Counted from the stretch's first letter, positions 46,853 to 58,050 are shown. The stretch is DNA of 64,000 nucleotides from Paenibacillus hexagrammi (GCF_021513275.1 NZ_CP090978.1:6443001-6507000), one strand, 5' to 3'. Notes: generated by a model not told the origin, from the letters alone. Translations and numbers: made by a program.

Positions 46853-47686
46853 ATGAACATGGAGCTCTGGTACACAGAGAAACAAACCGACAGCTTCGGT
46901 ATTACCGCCAAAATTAAAGAAACATACGTGAGAGAGCAAACGGATTTTCAAGATCTCGCGATGATCGAAACTGAAGAATGGGGAACCATGCTCGTCCTGG
47001 ACGGAATGGTTATGACAACGGTAAAGGATGAATTCGTCTACCACGAAATGGTGGCTCATCCTGCGCTCGTTACACATCCGAACCCGGAGCAGGTGCTTGT
47101 TGTCGGCGGCGGCGACGGCGGCGTGATCCGTGAGATTATGAAGCATCCGAAAGTGAAAAAAGCCGTGCTCGTTGATATCGACGGCAAGGTGATCGAGTAT
47201 TCCAAGAAATATCTGCCTACGATTGCTGGAGAGTTGGACAACCCTCGCGTAGAAGTCATCGTCAACGACGGTTACATGCACATTCACGATCACAAGAATA
47301 CATACGACGTCATTATGGTTGATTCCACTGAGCCTGTAGGACCTGCGGTCGAGCTGTTCAGCAAAGGTTTCTATCAGGGCATCTACGACGCGCTGAAGGA
47401 AGACGGCATTTTCGTTGCGCAAACGGACAACCCTTGGTTTAAAGCGGACCTGATTCAAACCGTCAACCGCGATGTCAAAGAAATCTTCCCAATCGTTCGC
47501 GTGTACGGGGCTAACATCCCGACATACCCAAGCGGACTTTGGACCTTCACGATGGGCAGCAAAAAGCATGATCCGCTGCAAGTCGAAGAGTCCAGCATTC
47601 CGGAGTTCCCGACCAAATACTACACACCTCGTCTGCACAAAGCGGCTTTCGTACTGCCTAAATTTGTAGAAGATCTGGTGAAGTAA
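46853..47686 (+). CDS. speE: Spermidine synthase
   Basis: 277 residues. Aminopropyltransferase signatures: [19 protein letters not shown], the SAM-binding [15 protein letters not shown], the acidic [18 protein letters not shown] and [14 protein letters not shown], with the catalytic Asp. It transfers an aminopropyl group from decarboxylated AdoMet to putrescine. In Bacillus speB (agmatinase) follows directly; here it does not, so putrescine supply is encoded elsewhere. A ~104-bp imperfect palindrome follows the stop. Confidence 0.95.
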   Translation: MNMELWYTEKQTDSFGITAKIKETYVREQTDFQDLAMIETEEWGTMLVLDGMVMTTVKDEFVYHEMVAHPALVTHPNPEQVLVVGGGDGGVIREIMKHPKVKKAVLVDIDGKVIEYSKKYLPTIAGELDNPRVEVIVNDGYMHIHDHKNTYDVIMVDSTEPVGPAVELFSKGFYQGIYDALKEDGIFVAQTDNPWFKADLIQTVNRDVKEIFPIVRVYGANIPTYPSGLWTFTMGSKKHDPLQVEESSIPEFPTKYYTPRLHKAAFVLPKFVEDLVK

Positions 47687-47692
47687 TAACAG

Positions 47693-47796
47693 AAAAGACC
47701 GTCAGCTCATTTTGAACTGTGCTCCATCATGATAGACACGATCTAACATGAGAAGTGCAGTTCATCTTCCTGCAGGAAGGAGCTGGCGGTCTTTCG
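47693..47796. repeat. Long imperfect palindrome after speE
   Basis: AAAGACCGTCAGCTC...TTGAACTGTGCT near the left end is repeated in inverted form near the right end (AGTGCAGTTCATC...GAGCTGGCGGTCTTT), with TCATGATAGA/TCTAACATGA close to the centre. It could end speE transcription, or be a miniature mobile-element remnant. No reading frame is present. Confidence 0.7.
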
Positions 47797-47986
47797 TTCA
47801 TTTACAAGCGAAAAGGGTAAGTCCCATACGCATACGGTTGCTTCGCTTCGCCACTGACAGGCGTGTTTGGCCGTTCAGAACGGCGAAGTTGAGTAATCGA
47901 ATCCAGGTTTTATACATTGGGGAATCCTTCAAGGCACCTGGATCCGGTGATAGGGCATCACTACACTTTGCTGGGCGTAATGCTGA

Positions 47987-49495
47987 TTACATCGGCGGTC
48001 GGCCCGCAGCCTCCCACAGTTCATAATCCCACCAAGTACGGCTTTCGCCGGACAATACATTGGAGACAGAATTGCCATCTATAACGAATAATTGGTGCTC
48101 CTTAGTTGTATAAGGGATTGAAGGCGGATGGTTCATATCGAACGCGGTCTCCTTGACCTTCTCATAGGTACCGTCCTGATGCAGTCTAAAGTAGCCCTGC
48201 GGCCTGGAGGTGGCACCATCGCCGTACAGGTTATAGGCCAGAGCGAGCATATCATCACCTTCAACATCGAGTGCGGCCAGGAATTGGACATTCAGGACAT
48301 CGTTCCATAATCGAATATTGCCATCGCTTCCTAGCCATAGAATCTCGCCGCGTGCGTTCCCGTTCCTAGCGGCCATATACTCGGGGGACCAACTCCATAC
48401 CCAATTGCCGCTGTCCGTTTTTTTTACGCTCTGAATAGATTGATCGAAGCTTTCAAGCTTCTCGGCTTTACCATTGGCTACAAAATACAAAGAATCCTCG
48501 TGAGGCGTGTAGGGAGCAGGAATGTGCAGGTAAGAATAGATGCGTAAAGAGACTAATGTGTTACCGTCGTCCAAAGGGTAGATACGTGCGGATACCCTAG
48601 CCCGGTCTTGACGTTCCTCATCCGGGTTGTTGTCATAGTACTCTTTCATCTTATCCAAGGTGGGCTGCAGGGAGAGCAGTGTGACGCCTTCGAAGGTAAT
48701 AAGGTTATTGTCGATCTGGACGTCCCGGTCCGAAGCAGGCTGTAAGGAGAGTGAAGCCTCCGAATCCTGCATTTTTTGCCAGATGGCGTCTTCCTCCTCC
48801 TTGCTGAGCCAGACAGGGTCGCCGGTTAAATCCTTAGCGATTCGGAACATTCCGTTTGTAGCTTGGAAACTAGAGGTTACATATATAGAAGTCTCATCAT
48901 CGTAGACCACATTCTCCAAGTGCGGCATTTGCGATGTTCGAATGGCGAATCCGTTATTATCATCCCAAGTAGTCTTCCACCCGAATGAATCGACGGCGAA
49001 ATGCCAAGTCATAGGGAAATACGTGATGTCTTGAAACACGAGTAACGGATACGTTTGGGCACGATTATCGATAGACTCTGTTTCGACAGTCACAGGAAAA
49101 TTGGCTATGGACGCTGTATAGCTTTCATTCGCAGAGAAGTGGCCGCCCGTCTCCATGTCAAGCTTGGTTTTTGTGCCGGAAAAAGGAGATAGTGTGAGTC
49201 CTCCTTCTTCGGACCATGACAGTCTAATGCCCATGCCTTGACCGACATTCCAGGTCATCGGGAAGTAGGTAATATCCTTGTACACGAGCAGCGGATACTC
49301 AAGAGTCCGGCTATCGACCTGGATTCCATCCACAGTGACGGGGAAATCAGGAATGTTGACCCTGACATGGACTCCAGGATCTGCGGCTCGAGCGTCCTTC
49401 TCACATAGGGACATGCTAGCTAACAGGAGCAAGACAATAACCATCCATTGAATTTTTCTACTCCTCCTCAGGTGAGACACCTTTACCATCAACAT
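47987..49495 (-). CDS. Secreted protein with two copper-amine-oxidase-like stalk domains
   Basis: 502 residues. Signal peptide (WMVIVLLLLASMSLCEKDARA), then two copies of a stalk-type repeat (DFPVTVDGIQVDSRTLEYPLLVYKDI and NFPVTVETESIDNRAQTYPLLVFQDI; shared core YPLLV(Y/F)(K/Q)DITYFPMTW), then about 300 residues without a family I recognise, where beta-propeller-like WxW and SDGNIRLW motifs occur. Start chosen as the ATG at 49495 with GGAGG eight bases before. Exported, function unknown. Confidence 0.75.
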   Translation of the reverse strand: MLMVKVSHLRRSRKIQWMVIVLLLLASMSLCEKDARAADPGVHVRVNIPDFPVTVDGIQVDSRTLEYPLLVYKDITYFPMTWNVGQGMGIRLSWSEEGGLTLSPFSGTKTKLDMETGGHFSANESYTASIANFPVTVETESIDNRAQTYPLLVFQDITYFPMTWHFAVDSFGWKTTWDDNNGFAIRTSQMPHLENVVYDDETSIYVTSSFQATNGMFRIAKDLTGDPVWLSKEEEDAIWQKMQDSEASLSLQPASDRDVQIDNNLITFEGVTLLSLQPTLDKMKEYYDNNPDEERQDRARVSARIYPLDDGNTLVSLRIYSYLHIPAPYTPHEDSLYFVANGKAEKLESFDQSIQSVKKTDSGNWVWSWSPEYMAARNGNARGEILWLGSDGNIRLWNDVLNVQFLAALDVEGDDMLALAYNLYGDGATSRPQGYFRLHQDGTYEKVKETAFDMNHPPSIPYTTKEHQLFVIDGNSVSNVLSGESRTWWDYELWEAAGRPPM

Positions 49496-49705
49496 GTACG
49501 ACTCCTCCATCTCATCCATCTACCATAATGGCTAATTAACAGATTGAAACCCATGTATACAGACGGATAATTTGGAAAAAAGTTACTATGAATTTATTTG
49601 CTCCAAGCAGACTCATTGAATTCAAAGACCTTATATTATACACTAGTACCTAACTTGCCTTATCTTGACATAAGGCGCAACGTTAGTGGACAGGAGATTC
49701 ATAGG

Positions 49706-50128
49706 ATGACAACGGCCAAGATGGGCGTGCGGATTCGCATCGAAAGTCGAAGCGCAGGCCAAGCCACCAAGCAAACGGCTGAGGGAGAGCTTTATCTCAA
49801 AGGAGAGCATGTCTACATCCGCTACGAAGAGAAGCCTTCCGAGCTGGGAAGAACGGTGACCCTGATCAAGCTGGAAGCGGGTCAGGTCAAAATTATCCGG
49901 CAGGGGGACGTCCAGGCGGACCAGACGTTTGTGCCAGGTGAGAAACGGGTAGGCTTTTACCAAACGGCGCAGGGCCGCATGGAACTTGAAATGGAAACTC
50001 ATGAGCTCACTCAAAACATGGAAGCCGGCATCGGCACTGTGCATTGGAGCTATGACTTATATGCGTCAGGAGAACACGCAGGGCATTATCGGATCAAGCT
50101 GAACATTCAGAAGGGGCAGGGGTCATAA
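49706..50128 (+). CDS. ywiB: DUF1934 beta-barrel protein (YwiB-like)
   Basis: 140 residues with the DUF1934 pattern: VRIRIESRSAGQATKQTAEGELY, YIRYEE, TLIKLEAGQVKIIRQGDV and the closing strand GHYRIKLNIQ. The fold is a calycin-like barrel and the function is unknown. The ATG at 49706 has CAGGAG nine bases upstream. It stands three bases before argS, the same order as in B. subtilis, and is surely cotranscribed with it. Confidence 0.88.
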   Translation: MTTAKMGVRIRIESRSAGQATKQTAEGELYLKGEHVYIRYEEKPSELGRTVTLIKLEAGQVKIIRQGDVQADQTFVPGEKRVGFYQTAQGRMELEMETHELTQNMEAGIGTVHWSYDLYASGEHAGHYRIKLNIQKGQGS

Positions 50129-50131
50129 CGG

Positions 50132-51805
50132 ATGGACATTCTTAATGAAGTAAAAACGACAGTCAAGCAAGCCATACAAGAAGCAATCATAGCTGCAGGC
50201 ATTGTGGAGGCAGAGCAAATTCCGGATATGGCGCTTGAAGTGCCGAAGGATAAGGCGCACGGCGATTTCGCCACGAACGTGGCTATGCAGCTTACTAGAA
50301 TTGCGAAGCAAAATCCAAGACAGATCGCCGAGCAAATTATCGCGAGCTTGGATAAAGAAAAGGCTTATATCGCAGAAGCGAACATTGCCGGACCTGGATT
50401 TATTAATTTTAAAATGAATAAAAGCTACTTATATCCGATCGTCGGCGAGGTTATGAAACAGGGCGAAGCTTACGGGGCTGTGAATATCGGTAACGGCTTG
50501 AAAGTACAAGTGGAATTCGTCAGCGCCAACCCGACAGGCTCTTTGCACCTTGGGCATGCTCGTGGAGCAGCAGTAGGCGATGCGCTTTGCAATGTACTGA
50601 GTCTTGCAGGCTATCATGTAACTCGCGAGTATTACATCAATGATGCGGGCAATCAGGTGCTGAACCTGGCAAAATCAATCGAAGCCCGCTATTTGCAGGC
50701 GCTCGGGCAAGATGCCGAAATGCCGGAAGACGGTTATTACGGCGAGGATATCAAAGGCTTTGCGGCAGATCTCGCCGCTGAGAAGGGCGACAGTCTGCTG
50801 AGCATGCCGGAGGAAGAACGCCGTGCGTATTTCCGCAGCTACGGCCTTGCTAAAGAGCTGGATAAAATCAAACGCGACCTTGGCCGCTTCGGTGTGAAAT
50901 TCGACGAATGGTTCTCCGAGACGTCCATTTATGAGAACAATCTGATTCCTGGTGTGCTTCAGGAGCTTCGCGACAAGGGGCATATCTTTGAAGAAGAAGG
51001 TGCAACTTGGCTGCGGACAACGCCGTTTGGCGACGATAAAGAGCGTGTGTTGATTAAAAATGATGGCTCTTTCACGTACTTGACTCCAGACATCGCCTAC
51101 CATCGCAATAAATTTGAACGCGGCTATGACCGCTTGATCAATATTTGGGGAGCTGACCATCACGGCTATATCCCAAGAATGAAAGCAGCTATGACAGCCC
51201 TTGGCTTTGAAGCAGACCGGCTCATCGTCCTGATCGCACAAATGGTCAGTCTGTTCCAGAACGGGGAAAAGGTCAAAATGTCCAAACGTACCGGTAAAGC
51301 TGTTACGATGGAAGACCTGATGGACGAAGTGGGCGTAGATCCGATTCGTTACTTCTTTACGATGCGGAGCATGGACTCCCATCTGGACTTCGACATGGAC
51401 CTGGCGGTTTCGCAGTCCAACGAAAATCCGGTATTCTACGTGCAGTACGCGCACGCGCGTATTTGCAGTATCTACCGGCAAGCGGAAGAGCAAGGCGTTC
51501 AGCTGCTTCCGATTGAGCAAGTCGATCTATCCCGCCTCACAGCGGAGTCGGAATTCGACCTGCTGCGCAAGATCGGCGAGCTTCCGGAAGAAGTCGCGGT
51601 CGCTGCCGAGCAGTATGCGCCGCACCGCCTCATCCGCTATGTCTACGAACTGGCGAGCCAGTTCCATAGCTACTACAAAGCCGAGCGCGTCATTACCGAC
51701 GACGCGCAGCAAACCCAAGCACGCCTAGCGCTGCTCGGCGTGGTGCGCACTACGATCGCCAACGTGCTTCGCGTTGTTGGCGTGAGCGCTCCGGAGCGGA
51801 TGTAA
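50132..51805 (+). CDS. argS: Arginine-tRNA ligase
   Basis: 557 residues, class Ia synthetase. N-terminal tRNA-recognition domain (about 1-110), HIGH box as HLGHARG, the block [11 protein letters not shown], a KMSK-type loop [10 protein letters not shown] and a C-terminal anticodon-binding helical domain ending GVSAPERM. It charges tRNA-Arg. Uninterrupted, unlike many neighbours. A perfect terminator follows 15 bases after the stop. Confidence 0.97.
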   Translation: MDILNEVKTTVKQAIQEAIIAAGIVEAEQIPDMALEVPKDKAHGDFATNVAMQLTRIAKQNPRQIAEQIIASLDKEKAYIAEANIAGPGFINFKMNKSYLYPIVGEVMKQGEAYGAVNIGNGLKVQVEFVSANPTGSLHLGHARGAAVGDALCNVLSLAGYHVTREYYINDAGNQVLNLAKSIEARYLQALGQDAEMPEDGYYGEDIKGFAADLAAEKGDSLLSMPEEERRAYFRSYGLAKELDKIKRDLGRFGVKFDEWFSETSIYENNLIPGVLQELRDKGHIFEEEGATWLRTTPFGDDKERVLIKNDGSFTYLTPDIAYHRNKFERGYDRLINIWGADHHGYIPRMKAAMTALGFEADRLIVLIAQMVSLFQNGEKVKMSKRTGKAVTMEDLMDEVGVDPIRYFFTMRSMDSHLDFDMDLAVSQSNENPVFYVQYAHARICSIYRQAEEQGVQLLPIEQVDLSRLTAESEFDLLRKIGELPEEVAVAAEQYAPHRLIRYVYELASQFHSYYKAERVITDDAQQTQARLALLGVVRTTIANVLRVVGVSAPERM

Positions 51806-51820
51806 CCTCCGCTCCACATA

Positions 51821-51860
51821 GCAAGAAGGCCCCGACACGGATCGGGGCCTTCTTGCTTTA
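51821..51860 (+). terminator. Strong intrinsic terminator of ywiB-argS
   Basis: GCAAGAAGGCCCCGA pairs perfectly with TCGGGGCCTTCTTGC around a six-base loop, then TTTA. Confidence 0.9.
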
Positions 51861-51941
51861 CGCGAAAGCGCGCGTACTGCGCGCTTTCTTCGAATCCAAG
51901 CGCCGCCAGCACAGCAATGGCAGCGGGGGCTGGGCTTCGCC

Positions 51942-52093
51942 GCCCACCACCAGCCGGTCGGCGTTGCTTTTGCGCCATCGGTGCAAGGCCGGCGTTGCTC
52001 CATCGCAGCTTTCTCTGCGGGCGCCGCCCGCCACCAGCCGGGCGTCGTTGCTTTTGCGCCATCGGTGCAAGGCCGGCGTTGCTCCATCGCAGC
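51942..52093. repeat. GC-rich direct repeat, two 68-bp units with 84-bp period
   Basis: Units at 51942-52009 and 52026-52093 differ at about three positions. Each contains TTGCGCC-ATC-GGTGCAA, a small hairpin, and GGCCGGCGTTGCTCC. The stretch lies between the argS terminator and the convergent subtilase gene and has no convincing gene on either strand. Confidence 0.85.
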
Positions 52094-52179
52094 CTGCTCA
52101 GCGAGGCGGCACACTCAAGCAGCCCCCTGCAGTAACGGGGCTTGCCCTGCCCTGCCCCGCCAACCAGTCCGGCGGCGGC

Positions 52180-53343
52180 TCAGTTCTTCAGCGCGCTCAG
52201 CACGCGCCGGGCATTGATCTGCCCGGGCTGCGCTCCCGCGCTGCTGGCTCGCTTACTGAGGCTGATAGAGCTGCGCCTCAGGATGTTCTTGATCTGTTGC
52301 GGCCGGAGGGTCGGCTTAACAGCCAGCATCAATGCAACTACGCCGCTGACATGCGCGGTTGCCATTGAGGTACCGCTGAGCTCGTTGTATTTGCCATGAA
52401 GCCAGGCGGAATAAATGCGCTCACCTGGCGCATACACATCAATTTGCTTCCCGCGGTTGCTGAAGGGGGCAATCTTTTGGGTACGAGTAGTTGCCCCTAC
52501 GGCTACAACTTGTGGAAAACGTGCCGGATAATCGATCGTTTTACGTTTGCCGTCATTGCCGGTCGAGGCAATGATAATGGTTCCTCTGTAGTACGCGTTA
52601 AGCACGGCATATTCCAGCGACCGATTGTAGGTTTTCATCCCGAAGCTCATATTGATGATGTCTAGCTCATTGTGTACACACCAGTCTATGGCGGCAATAA
52701 TATCCGATACATAAGCGCTTCCGTTATAGTCAAACGCTTTGACGGGATGAATAATGGCTCTTGGTGCGACACCGATGATACCGTTATGGCGGCTGGCGGC
52801 TGCGATCGTTCCCGCGATGTGAGTTCCGTGTCCGTTATCGTCGAAGGGCAGCAGGTTTCGATTTAACAGGTTCACGCCCCTTGCGATGGAATTACGGAGA
52901 TCCGGATGATTGTAGTCAATTCCCGTATCAATGACGCCGATGCGAATACGCTGTCCCGTCGAACGGCTCCATACATCCGGTGCACCCACCTGATCGACGC
53001 CCCAGGGGATAACCTGTGAGCCCATGCTGATATTGCTGCGTCTGCCGGTTGTTCGTTTACTGGCGACTTGATGAACGGTGATTCGCGTATCTTCCTCGAT
53101 TTCTTTCACCTGCGGGAATTGCTTCAACACGGAAGCGGAGGGCAGCACGCAGGAGAATGCTTGAATAATGGCTAAGTCGCGTACGGACGCCAGATGAACA
53201 AACTGGTTTTTCATCTGGTTCAATTGCCTGCTGCAATCGGCATATGCTTGTGCCGATGGGAAGTGGATAATATGCTTTTTGTCGAGTTCCGTTGCAAGAC
53301 CGATTTCCTCATGAAGCAGTCGAAGAAAGGTGGCTGAATCCAT
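52180..53343 (-). CDS. S8 family serine peptidase (subtilase) without signal peptide
   Basis: 387 residues. An I9-like N-terminal region (about 1-105) precedes the catalytic domain with Asp in IGVIDTGIDYNHPD, His in NGHGTHIAGTIAA, the oxyanion Asn in ASTGNDG and Ser in SGTSMATAHVSG. No export signal is visible, so it may act inside the cell or spore. ATG at 53343 has GGGGGG nine bases before; an ATG three codons earlier is too close to the site. The end is convergent with argS. Confidence 0.9.
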   Translation of the reverse strand: MDSATFLRLLHEEIGLATELDKKHIIHFPSAQAYADCSRQLNQMKNQFVHLASVRDLAIIQAFSCVLPSASVLKQFPQVKEIEEDTRITVHQVASKRTTGRRSNISMGSQVIPWGVDQVGAPDVWSRSTGQRIRIGVIDTGIDYNHPDLRNSIARGVNLLNRNLLPFDDNGHGTHIAGTIAAASRHNGIIGVAPRAIIHPVKAFDYNGSAYVSDIIAAIDWCVHNELDIINMSFGMKTYNRSLEYAVLNAYYRGTIIIASTGNDGKRKTIDYPARFPQVVAVGATTRTQKIAPFSNRGKQIDVYAPGERIYSAWLHGKYNELSGTSMATAHVSGVVALMLAVKPTLRPQQIKNILRRSSISLSKRASSAGAQPGQINARRVLSALKN

Positions 53344-53352
53344 GGACGCCAT

Positions 53353-53720
53353 CCCCCCATTACAGCATAGAATCGAATCTCCCCTATCCTATGTACAGGT
53401 CACACTGCCTGACCGTGTGATCGCCTTTTTGAGAAATAAATAGGTTCAAACCCGTGTCAGATGCGTAGGAACTACATAGGATGAATAGAGAGGCATATGA
53501 ATGCTGTCTCTTTCGAGGGTGCAGGATCCGGCCGCTTGCAGCGGACTGATTCCTGAGGATACAGTCACAAGCGAGGGGGGGCCTTCGCTTGTTTTAATTT
53601 CCTGGGTCTTTTGCTTGAGGGCACAGTTGCATTTTTAGAAAAAATAGGTTTTACTTAATGAAGATATTGGATAAGGTAGAATAGAAGAAGTTGAGAATCG
53701 GTCGAAGGGATGTGCCTTAG
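53353..53720. other. Intergenic region with two plus-strand terminator-like hairpins
   Basis: A hairpin GGTCACAC...GTGTGATC followed by GCCTTTTT lies at about 53397-53431, and ACAAGCGAGG...CCTTCGCTTGT followed by TTTT at 53566-53597. No plus-strand gene precedes them. A 19-codon frame starting at 53496 behind GAGAGG is the only candidate and is weak. This may be a small RNA locus, or the promoter region of the divergent subtilase and rpoE genes. Confidence 0.4.
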
Positions 53721-54290
53721 ATGAGCAGCGAATATACACTTAAAATTAACGCGGAGCAGGCGCGCGAAATGCCAATGGTGGATCTGGCGTTCGAGTTGTT
53801 GAAATCTGCGAATACTCCGTTTTACTACCGTGACCTAATGATGGAAATTGCTAAAATTAAAGGGCTCTCCGATGATGAAGTCATGCAGGTGATTGCCCAG
53901 CTATATACGGAAATCAACATTGACGGACGTTTTGCTTGCGTGGGTTCGAACCTTTGGGGACTCAAACGCTGGTATCCTGTTGAAAAATCGGAGGATACTG
54001 TAGGGAATGCCAAGCGTCCAAGAATCATCAATGACGAAGATGATGATGATGAGGACATCTATCCAGAAGAAGAAGATACATACGCGGAAGAGGACGAATA
54101 CAATACATTCGGCGAGGATTCCGAAGAAGAATCCGACGAAGATTCTGAATTCTTTGAGGACGAAGAAATCGAAGAAGAGGATCTTGGCGAGGGAGAAATC
54201 GAAGAGTCTGACGAAGAGCTTGAGGACGAAGAAATCGAAGAAGAAGAGGAAGATTCCGATTTTGAAGATGAGGATGAAGACGGCAAATAA
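53721..54290 (+). CDS. rpoE: RNA polymerase delta subunit
   Basis: 189 residues in two parts: a folded N-terminal HARE-HTH domain (about 1-90; MVDLAFELLKSANTPFYYRDLM, GRFACVGSNLWGLKRWYP) and a long disordered, almost wholly Asp/Glu C-terminal tail. It binds RNA polymerase and speeds recycling and promoter selectivity in Gram-positives. Immediately before pyrG, as in Bacillus. A terminator follows, so pyrG has its own expression signals. Confidence 0.95.
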   Translation: MSSEYTLKINAEQAREMPMVDLAFELLKSANTPFYYRDLMMEIAKIKGLSDDEVMQVIAQLYTEINIDGRFACVGSNLWGLKRWYPVEKSEDTVGNAKRPRIINDEDDDDEDIYPEEEDTYAEEDEYNTFGEDSEEESDEDSEFFEDEEIEEEDLGEGEIEESDEELEDEEIEEEEEDSDFEDEDEDGK

Positions 54291-54372
54291 CTTGTCTTGA
54301 CAGCGGATATCCCTTCAGAGTAAACTATTGCATGGGCTTTAAAAGAAACTTAACAAATCGCGCTATGCGTTC

Positions 54373-54410
54373 GAAAAAGTGCCCCGTCACTACGGGTGTC
54401 ACTTTTTTTG
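54373..54410 (+). terminator. Intrinsic terminator of rpoE
   Basis: AAAAAGTG-CC-CCGT pairs with ACGG-GT-GTCACTTTTTTT; T7 tract. Confidence 0.8.
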
Positions 54411-54681
54411 TTTTATTAGGGTTTTTAACCAGTGTTTAATGAGAAAAACAGTTTTTGCAGAAGCTAGTTAAAAGGTTCCTTTTTGGTATTATTCTTACAA
54501 ACTCATGGAGATTCGGCAGACCGTCGTTTCACTTTAGATCACGGTACTGCCTTCGAATAGTTGTTGTAGCGGCCAACCGGGTTATTTAGCATGACATTCA
54601 ACTCGTTTAGATCGCTTGACAATGATGGGCTGCTGCGCAAGTTATATCATGCACGGCACATGGATGTTATTCACTTCATTT

Positions 54682-54792
54682 ACGCTTACGAAGCCAGTTT
54701 TCTGGCGAAACCGAGCACATGCTTACGAAGTAAGTTTTTTGCCGGCAAAAAACTCAGCATACGCTTACGAAGCCAGTTTTCTGGCGAAAACT
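54682..54792 (+). repeat. Three palindromic repeats in the pyrG leader
   Basis: Each unit opens (A)(C/T)GCTTACGAAG. Units 1 and 3 (54682, 54761) go on with GCCAG-TTTT-CTGGC, a perfect hairpin; unit 2 (54719) holds a perfect 22-bp palindrome at 54733-54754 centred on GCC/GGC. The third ends three bases before the pyrG ribosome site. The units are translatable in the pyrG frame but have no ribosome site of their own. Confidence 0.85.
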
Positions 54793-54809
54793 TTAGGGAG
54801 GCCTACATA

Positions 54810-56413
<1,604 letters not shown>

Positions 56414-56571
56414 TAGCAGTCTTTTCGCCAGGATTCCCTCCTGTAAACCACTGATTTGTAAAAGTTTGCAATAAACTTTTGACCGTAGGAAGGATATTAA
56501 GGACGGACAGCGAATATCTTACATTTAGAAAAAGGGAGTTCGTTATTCGTTTTTGGGAGGGAACCAGGCTT

Positions 56572-56964
56572 ATGAAGAAGAAAGTGTTGATTGTAGACGA
56601 CCAGAACGGTATTCGTGTACTACTTATGGAAGTGTTCAGCAATGAGGGTTACGATACCTACCAAGCTTCCAATGGTAAGCTGGCTTTAGAAATTGTGAGA
56701 AACTCATCGCCTGACCTTGTTTTATTGGATATGAAAATTCCCGGCATGGACGGACTCGATATCCTTAAGCATGTTAAAGCCATCGATCCATCTATTAAAG
56801 TCATCATGATGACAGCTTACGGAGAATTAGATATGATTAAAGAGGCGACGGACCTTGGTGCGATCATGCACTTCACGAAGCCTTTTGATATTGATGAACT
56901 TAGAATGGCGGTTAATAAACAGCTGAATAACGAATCAAGCAGCGGTTTTGCAGTGGGATCCTAA
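56572..56964 (+). CDS. spo0F: Sporulation initiation phosphotransferase Spo0F
   Basis: 130 residues, a single receiver domain without an output domain. Acidic pocket in [11 protein letters not shown], phospho-acceptor Asp in [13 protein letters not shown], Thr in IMMTAYGE and Lys in [12 protein letters not shown]; this last block is typical of Spo0F. It passes phosphate from sporulation kinases to Spo0B. ATG at 56572 behind GGGAGG; a longer open frame upstream is not used. The gene order pyrG - spo0F - fbaA agrees. Confidence 0.93.
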   Translation: MKKKVLIVDDQNGIRVLLMEVFSNEGYDTYQASNGKLALEIVRNSSPDLVLLDMKIPGMDGLDILKHVKAIDPSIKVIMMTAYGELDMIKEATDLGAIMHFTKPFDIDELRMAVNKQLNNESSSGFAVGS

Positions 56965-56983
56965 TTATTAGGGTCTTTTTTTA
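56957..56983 (+). terminator. Intrinsic terminator overlapping the spo0F stop
   Basis: GATCCTA pairs with TAGGGTC (one G-U) and T7 follows. Confidence 0.75.
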
Positions 56984-57041
56984 TGGCTCCATGCCGTCAT
57001 TTACCTCTTTATAAATTCTTCAAAATAGAAATGGGACTTGT

Positions 57042-57070
57042 TTATCATTTGTCCACTTCTGTGCTATAAT
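57042..57070 (+). promoter_or_regulatory. Promoter of fbaA
   Basis: TTATCA, a 17-base spacer and a perfect TATAAT, about 65 bases before the start codon. Confidence 0.6.
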
Positions 57071-57137
57071 ATGTCAGTATGACAAAGAGCGGTATACACA
57101 CGCATCTACTACCAAAGGTTCTAGGAGGAAGAGAAAC

Positions 57138-57992
57138 ATGGCATTGGTTTCAATGAACGAATTTTTACCTAAAGCAAAAGCAAACAAATACGCGGTGGGT
57201 CAGTTCAACATGAACAACCTTGAGTTCGCGCAAGCGATCGTAGAAGCTGCGATCGAATTGAAATCCCCATTCATTTACGGTGTCAGCGAAGGCGCACTGA
57301 AATACATGGGTATTGAATTTACTGTAGCTATCGCAGAAGCTGCAGCTAAAAAATCCGGTCTGCCAATCGCTTTGCACTTGGATCACGGCAGCTCCTTTGA
57401 AGTAGCGATGAAATGTATCCGTGCAGGATTCAGCTCCGTTATGTTCGACGGTTCCCACTATTCCTTCGAGGAAAACATCCGTTTGACTAAAGAAGTTGTC
57501 AAAGCGGCTCGCGCTATGGGCGTATCCGTAGAAGGTGAACTTGGAACAATCGGCGGCGTTGAGGATGATATCAGCGTTGACGCGGAGAATGCGAACCTGG
57601 CTAAGCCTGAAGAAGCAATCCGTTTCTATGAAGAAACAGGCGTTGACTGCTTGGCTATCGCAGTAGGTACTGCACACGGTATGTACGCTGGTGAGCCTAA
57701 CATTCACTTCGACATCATCGAGCAAGTATCCAAAGCGATTCCTGTTCCTGTTGTATTGCACGGCGGATCCGGTGTTCCTGACGAAATGATTCGTAAATCG
57801 ATTGCAGCAGGCGTTGGTAAAATCAACGTGAACACAGAGAACCAAGTTGCTTGCACAGAAAGCATTCGTGAAGTATTGAACAAAGATGCGAAAGTCTACG
57901 ATCCTCGCAAATACCTCACTCCAGCTCGTAAAGCAATGATCGACGTGGTTAAATCCAAAATTGAATTGTTCGGAAGCAGCAACCAAGCTTAA
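57138..57992 (+). CDS. fbaA: Class II fructose-bisphosphate aldolase
   Basis: 284 residues. Zinc ligands are visible in LHLDHGSS, AVGTAHGMY and VLHGGSGVPD; catalytic Asp lies in the first. It splits fructose 1,6-bisphosphate into triose phosphates in glycolysis. AGGAGG precedes the ATG, and codon choice is strongly biased (CGT, GAA, GTA, GGT), as expected for a highly expressed gene. No frame errors. The transaldolase that follows fbaA in B. subtilis is absent here. Confidence 0.96.
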   Translation: MALVSMNEFLPKAKANKYAVGQFNMNNLEFAQAIVEAAIELKSPFIYGVSEGALKYMGIEFTVAIAEAAAKKSGLPIALHLDHGSSFEVAMKCIRAGFSSVMFDGSHYSFEENIRLTKEVVKAARAMGVSVEGELGTIGGVEDDISVDAENANLAKPEEAIRFYEETGVDCLAIAVGTAHGMYAGEPNIHFDIIEQVSKAIPVPVVLHGGSGVPDEMIRKSIAAGVGKINVNTENQVACTESIREVLNKDAKVYDPRKYLTPARKAMIDVVKSKIELFGSSNQA

Positions 57993-58011
57993 TTCCAACT
58001 GTATAGATCGA

Positions 58012-58050
58012 TGGGAAATGCTATCTGTATGATGGCGTTTCCCTCTTCTG
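58012..58050 (+). terminator. Intrinsic terminator of fbaA
   Basis: GGGAAATGC pairs with GCGTTTCCC across a 13-base loop, followed by TCTTCTGTTTTTT. Confidence 0.75.

Noticed and set aside
51725-52114. Minus-strand frame with repeated EQRRPCTDGAKAT blocks, and matching plus-strand frames
   Set aside because: The repeats come from the 84-bp-period DNA repeat and overlap the end of argS and its terminator; all frames are open there.
54682-54792. Short CRISPR array
   Set aside because: Only three degenerate units, unequal spacing, palindromes inside the units and no cas gene nearby.
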